Below are positions 60,354 to 64,000 of a DNA stretch of 64,000 nt, one piece after another (the first letter of the stretch is position 1; every line of letters starts with the position of its first letter). The notes under the pieces were generated by a model that was not told where the DNA came from, made no database searches, and saw only the letters and a program-made list of their open reading frames with translations. Where the stretch lies: positions 8,641 to 72,640 of the forward strand of contig CAZWDS010000007.1 of the NCBI GenBank assembly GCA_964632495.1. The letters run 5' to 3'. This DNA is from CALKXV01 sp964632495 (GTDB lineage Bacteria > Pseudomonadota > Alphaproteobacteria > Rhodobacterales > Rhodobacteraceae). Both the position numbers and the translations under genes were made by a program.

Positions 60354-60511
60354 TGCGTTTTCCACATCAGGTTTCGATCAGAAGGCCGGGTCTGAAGAAA
60401 ATACGCCGCCTGCTCTCACTAGGTCCGTTTCGCTCTTTACCCGTTTGCGGTTGGCACGCCCTCTTCTATTAACTATTCTGCAAAAAAAGAGCAGGATAGG
60501 ACCGGGGCCAA

Positions 60512-61684
60512 ATGGATCAACCCGATCAGACGGTAGACCGTCATTTCGCGCAGCCCTATCGTCAGATTGTGACGATGGTGCTGGTACTATGTTTAGTGGC
60601 TGTCGGAGCCTATCTGGCCTACCCGCAAGTTGCCCCCGTCTTTCTTGCCAACCCCTATCTGAACGGGTTTATCGGCCTCGTCTTCGTCATCGGCGTATTG
60701 GCCTGTTTCTGGCAGGTTTTTCAAATCGTGTCGTCTGTCAGCTGGATCGAGGGCTTTGCCCATGATCGACCCGGGCATCAATTCACCAAAGCGCCTCGCC
60801 TCGTGGCCCCTCTCGCCGCACTTTTGCGCAAGAAAGGTGCCCGCAGCCAATTGGGTGCCTCGTCATCCCGATCCATTCAAGATTCCGTAGCGACGCGGAT
60901 CGACGAAGCTCGAGACATCACGCGGTATATCGTCAACCTACTGATTTTTCTTGGCCTTTTGGGTACATTCTATGGATTAGCCACAACGGTTCCGGCCGTT
61001 GTTGACACCATCCGATCGCTGGCCCCCGAGGAAGGCGACAGCGGAATGGCTGTGTTCGAAAGGCTGATGTCCGGGCTTGAAGATCAGTTAGAAGGCATGG
61101 GCATTGCCTTTGCATCATCCCTTCTGGGTCTTGCCGGATCGCTGGTCGTTGGCCTGCTAGAGCTGTTTGCCAGTCATGGTCAGAACCGATTTTACCGCGA
61201 ACTTGAAGAATGGTTGTCGACAATCACGCGCGTTGGCTTTTCTGGGGAAGAAGGAGCTGGGGCCGATCAAGACGTTATGGCGCAATTGGCCGAGCATATG
61301 GCCGAACGCATGGACCAGATGCAGACGTACTATACGCAATCCGCGCAGGAACGGAACGCGGCCAACACTCAGATGGGGCAACTGGCCGAAGCTGTCGGCG
61401 CACTTTCCAGCCAAGTCGGCGGCGCTGGTGGCGGCGATGTCGGCCGTCTTGTCGAAAGCCAAGAGCGGCTTTCCGCCGCTATCGAAGGCATGGCGGGCGA
61501 AGGTGGTGCCGGTGTCGACGCCGAAAGTCGCATGCGGTTGCGCTCGATGGACGTACAGATGTTGCGCATTCTGGAAGAGATTTCCGCCGGTCGCCAAGAA
61601 AGCATTGGCGAATTGCGCGCTGATATCGCTCAGCTCACAAAGGCGGTGCGACTGATGGGGCGTCGCGGCTCGGACGGGCTCTGA
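60512..61684 (+). CDS. MotA/TolQ/ExbB-like proton-channel protein
   Basis: The 390-residue protein has four predicted membrane helices (about 20-38, 52-74, 138-160, 195-220). The channel signature FLGLLGTFYGLATTVPAVVD and the last helix with EGMGIAFASSLLGLAGSLVVG are as in TolQ and MotA. After the last helix a soluble tail of about 170 residues follows, helical with MAERMDQMQTYYTQSAQERN, and ends in a basic helix. It overlaps nothing, but the next gene starts four bases after its stop. Partner of the MotB-like protein. Not flagellar: no flagellar gene is near. Confidence 0.85.
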   Translation: MDQPDQTVDRHFAQPYRQIVTMVLVLCLVAVGAYLAYPQVAPVFLANPYLNGFIGLVFVIGVLACFWQVFQIVSSVSWIEGFAHDRPGHQFTKAPRLVAPLAALLRKKGARSQLGASSSRSIQDSVATRIDEARDITRYIVNLLIFLGLLGTFYGLATTVPAVVDTIRSLAPEEGDSGMAVFERLMSGLEDQLEGMGIAFASSLLGLAGSLVVGLLELFASHGQNRFYRELEEWLSTITRVGFSGEEGAGADQDVMAQLAEHMAERMDQMQTYYTQSAQERNAANTQMGQLAEAVGALSSQVGGAGGGDVGRLVESQERLSAAIEGMAGEGGAGVDAESRMRLRSMDVQMLRILEEISAGRQESIGELRADIAQLTKAVRLMGRRGSDGL

Positions 61685-61687
61685 TCC

Positions 61688-63676
61688 ATGGCACTGACAC
61701 GGCGCTCAGTTCAACGGATGTCCGGCTCGATCTGGCCGGGATTTGTCGATGCCATGACCGCGCTTCTTTTGGTGCTGATGTTCATTCTGTCGATCTTCAT
61801 GATCGTGCAAGGCATGTTGCGGGAAACGATTTCTGGACAAGAAAGCGAACTGGACCAACTGACCGCCGAAGTCTCCTCGCTCAGCCAAGCCCTTGGGTTG
61901 GCGCAGCAACAGACAGCCGCTCTGGAAGACGATCTGGCCAGTCTACAGACGGAAAGCGACCAACAGGCCTCTCTTATTGCTAATCTAAGCGGCCAGATCG
62001 ATGCGCAATCCCGCACGATTGCCGAACGCGACGCGGCAATTGCCAGCTTCGAAGATCAGGTCGCAACCTTGTTGGGCGAACGCGACGCGGCACTGGCCGA
62101 AGGCGTCGAACTGGCGGCCACGATTGACGATCTTGAAGCCGCCCGCGCCCAACTGATCACCGAACAGGACGCGATGCAGCTTGCCTTGGCGCAAGCGCGT
62201 GAAGAAACAGATGCGTCGGTCGAAGCGGCCCGTCTTGCTGCTGCGCAGACTGAAGCGCTGGAGGCCTTGACGGCTGAATTACAAGCCGAAGCAGCCGAAC
62301 GAGACACCGAAACAGCGCAATTGGTTGCCGAACTTGACGAAGCCGAAGCCGCTCGTTTAGCAGAAGCTGCCGCAGCCGAGGCCCTTCGCGAACGTTTGGA
62401 AAACGCGGATGCAGAATTGACAGCGATGTCTTTGTCGCTGGAAGCGCAGCGCAAAAACGCCGAAGACACACTGACGCTCTTGGCCGCTGCTCAAGCTATT
62501 GAAAACGAGTTGGATTCCAGGCTGGCGGATGTGCTGGTCCGCTTGGAAACTGCAGAAAACGAGTTGTCCACCGCCACTGCCTCCGAAACCGAAATGCAGG
62601 ATTTCTTGGCCCTCTCGGAAACTCAGCGACAGGCCACAGAAGCAGAGCTGGAAGAAACACGCGCAGCCCTGTCCGCCGCGGAAGCGCAGCTCAGCGCCTT
62701 GAATGCGACCGGGCAAGAGCGCGACGCGGAACTGGCCCGACTGACAACAGAACGCGATGCGGCGCAAGCAGAGCTGGACGCCTTGCAAGCAACGGCCACA
62801 ACCAATTTGACGCTGCGCGAACAACTGGCCGCCGCCATCGCCGCCAAAGTGGCCGCCGAAGCTGAAAGCGCGACGCAATTGACCGAACGCGAACGCCAAG
62901 ACGTGTTGCTATCGACCGCGCGCAATCAATTAGCCGAAGAAGAGGCTTTAACAGCAGAAGCACAGCGCGAAGCCGCGCTTTTGAACGAGCAGGTGTCCAC
63001 CCTGCGCGCCGAATTGGACGAGCTACAAGGCTTGTTGGACAGTGCAGCCGAGCGCGACAGTGCTGCGCAGGTGCGTATCGAAAGCCTTGGCAGTGATTTG
63101 AACCAGGCTTTGGCACGCGCTGCCGCCGAGGAACGCAAACGCGCTGAACTGGAAGCCGCCGAAGCCGAGCGCTTGCGGCTGGAAGCCGAACGTTTGAACG
63201 CCGAAGTGACTGATCTGGCCGAATACCGGTCCGAGTTTTTTGGCACCCTGCGCCGCGTCCTGGGCGACCGGGACGGCATTCAGGTGGTTGGTGACCGGTT
63301 TGTTTTCTCATCCGAAGTTCTGTTTGAAAGCGCTTCAGCCACCTTGTCAGCAGAAGGACAATCCCAGATCGCACAGGTGGCTGGCATTCTTTCGGATGTG
63401 TCAGGGCAAATCCCCGGCGAGATCGATTGGATCGTCCGGGTCGATGGTCATACAGATAATGTTCCTTTGTCCGGCACAGGTCTTTTTGCCGACAACTGGG
63501 AGCTGAGCCAAGGTCGCGCCTTGTCGGTGGTGAAATTCATGACCGAGCGGCTTGGCTTTCCGCCAGAACGCTTAGCGGCCACCGGATTCGGCGAGTTTCG
63601 CCCGGTAAACACGGCTGACACTCCGGTCGCGCGCGCGCAGAACCGGCGGATCGAGTTGAAACTGACCGAGCGTTGA
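61688..63676 (+). CDS. MotB/OmpA-like protein with very long coiled coil
   Basis: The 662-residue protein has one membrane helix (about 18-41) with Asp21 near its cytoplasmic end, SIWPGFVDAMTALLLVLMFI, the MotB proton-binding pattern. Residues about 45-515 are almost continuous Ala/Glu/Leu/Gln heptads, a coiled coil. The last 130 residues form an OmpA-like peptidoglycan-binding domain: VRVDGHTDNVPLSGTGLF, NWELSQGRALSVVKFM and ATGFGEFRPVNTADTPVARAQNRRIELKL. The topology puts coil and OmpA domain in the periplasm. With the preceding channel protein it forms a probable proton-driven motor of unknown use. Confidence 0.87.
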   Translation: MALTRRSVQRMSGSIWPGFVDAMTALLLVLMFILSIFMIVQGMLRETISGQESELDQLTAEVSSLSQALGLAQQQTAALEDDLASLQTESDQQASLIANLSGQIDAQSRTIAERDAAIASFEDQVATLLGERDAALAEGVELAATIDDLEAARAQLITEQDAMQLALAQAREETDASVEAARLAAAQTEALEALTAELQAEAAERDTETAQLVAELDEAEAARLAEAAAAEALRERLENADAELTAMSLSLEAQRKNAEDTLTLLAAAQAIENELDSRLADVLVRLETAENELSTATASETEMQDFLALSETQRQATEAELEETRAALSAAEAQLSALNATGQERDAELARLTTERDAAQAELDALQATATTNLTLREQLAAAIAAKVAAEAESATQLTERERQDVLLSTARNQLAEEEALTAEAQREAALLNEQVSTLRAELDELQGLLDSAAERDSAAQVRIESLGSDLNQALARAAAEERKRAELEAAEAERLRLEAERLNAEVTDLAEYRSEFFGTLRRVLGDRDGIQVVGDRFVFSSEVLFESASATLSAEGQSQIAQVAGILSDVSGQIPGEIDWIVRVDGHTDNVPLSGTGLFADNWELSQGRALSVVKFMTERLGFPPERLAATGFGEFRPVNTADTPVARAQNRRIELKLTER

Positions 63677-63690
63677 TTGATACCGGGCAA

Positions 63691-63745
63691 AGGGGCTCTG
63701 CCCCCGACCCTGACGGGCCGTCCCCGAAGTATTTGAAAAAAGTGA
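63691..63745 (-). repeat. Dispersed intergenic element, copy D (reverse orientation)
   Basis: On the minus strand it reads CAAATACTTCGGGG, then a GC-rich middle and GGGGCAGAGCCCC (63692-63704 on plus). It is the closest match to copy A. It lies between the convergent MotB-like and lipA genes. Confidence 0.7.
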
Positions 63746-63750
63746 AACGA

Positions 63751-64000
63751 TTAAGCGTGTTTGGCTTGGCGTGCAGCGCGCAATTGGGCGAAATCGTCGC
63801 CCGCGTGATAAGACGAGCGCGTCAGCGGTGTGGCCGAGACCATCAGAAAACCTTTGCCGTAGGCCGCTTTTTCATAGGCCTTGAATTCATCGGGATGCAC
63901 GAAGCGTTCCACCGCATGGTGTTTCGGCGTCGGCTGCAAGTACTGACCAATGGTCAGGAAATCGATGTCGGCAGCGCGCATGTCGTCCATAACCTGATGC
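63751..64000 (-). CDS. lipA: Lipoyl synthase, C-terminal part, cut by window
   Basis: The frame is open to the window end, so the N-terminus with the radical-SAM Cys motifs is outside. The 82 visible codons read VMDDMRAADIDFLTIGQYLQP, KHHAVERFVHPDEFKAYE and the end FLMVSATPLTRSSYHAGDDF, which is the conserved LipA C-terminus with the Ser (RSSY) that binds the auxiliary cluster. LipA inserts two sulfur atoms into octanoyl groups on lipoate-dependent enzymes. Confidence 0.95.
   Translation of the reverse strand, partial: HQVMDDMRAADIDFLTIGQYLQPTPKHHAVERFVHPDEFKAYEKAAYGKGFLMVSATPLTRSSYHAGDDFAQLRAARQAKHA

Noticed and set aside
61900..63200. Possible DNA tandem repeat
   Set aside because: The repetition of Ala/Glu/Leu codons is that of a coiled coil; no exact repeat unit is conserved at DNA level.
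60512..63676. Zorya-type phage defence (ZorA/ZorB)
   Set aside because: The channel and MotB-like pair fit the first two genes in outline, but no helicase or nuclease partner follows; lipA is next. The long coil is in the MotB-like protein, not in the MotA-like tail.

Overview
The window is one 64 kb stretch of a chromosome from an alphaproteobacterium. It is most probably a member of the Rhodobacterales (Roseobacter/Rhodobacter group). The evidence is gene content and order: fumC followed by a DUF4169 gene and a ribbon-helix-helix gene, DUF1476 (F1-ATPase inhibitor zeta) beside purC, an RNase E with a large insertion in its S1 domain, a Tad pilus locus of roseobacter layout, a double-ATPase peptide transporter and moderately high GC. 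The assignment rests on recognised families and synteny, not on a database search. Two runs of N (12659-12668 and 39527-39626) mark assembly gaps, and each damages a real gene. I see no rRNA, tRNA, CRISPR array or insertion sequence.

Layout. 1-2796: a cut flippase-like membrane protein, then a DprE1-like FAD oxidase and a DprE2-like reductase, overlapping as an operon. 2799-3677: a lytic transglycosylase. 4030-17730: a Tad (tight adherence) pilus locus with two tiny pilins, CpaB, the CpaC secretin, a small lipoprotein, TadZ, TadA, TadB, TadC, two TPR proteins, the prepilin peptidase TadV and an AAA ATPase, interrupted by one membrane glycosyltransferase-like gene on the other strand. The TadE/F/G pseudopilins are not in this window. 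17904-21306: a glycosyltransferase and an Lhr-type helicase. 21439-28735: a peptide ABC transporter with an ArgE-like hydrolase. 28851-31514: Mrp, a DUF1127 protein, an FG-GAP protein and a ferredoxin. 31608-31994: a fragment of the error-prone polymerase DnaE2. 32104-34574: an unknown protein, fumarase and two small proteins. 34588-39420: cytochrome P450 with a hydrolase-like membrane protein, CcdA, TusA and a DUF354 protein. 39494-42037: RNase E. 42446-46899: an unknown gene, an L,D-transpeptidase and a DctB/DctD-type two-component system. 46931-50484: purQ, an alcohol dehydrogenase, purS, purC and the ATPase inhibitor zeta. 50556-60353: an MprF-like protein, coaD, a CBS protein, a LysR regulator beside mmsA, the hisC-tyrA-extensin operon, DUF2125 and a ChaC-like enzyme. 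60512-63676: a MotA/ExbB-like and MotB/OmpA-like motor pair. 63751-64000: the 3' end of lipA.

Most of the window is core metabolism and envelope biology. The parts most worth a second look are the following. (1) A proton-channel pair at 60512-63676, whose MotB-like subunit carries about 450 residues of predicted coiled coil. (2) The Tad locus, with unusual Asp5-Trp6 pilins, an unassigned lipoprotein and an unassigned ATPase. (3) A DctD-type activator that has lost the sigma-54 contact loop GAFTGA. (4) An alcohol dehydrogenase translationally coupled inside the pur operon. (5) A dnaE2 remnant. (6) A dispersed sequence element that sits between convergent genes at four places.
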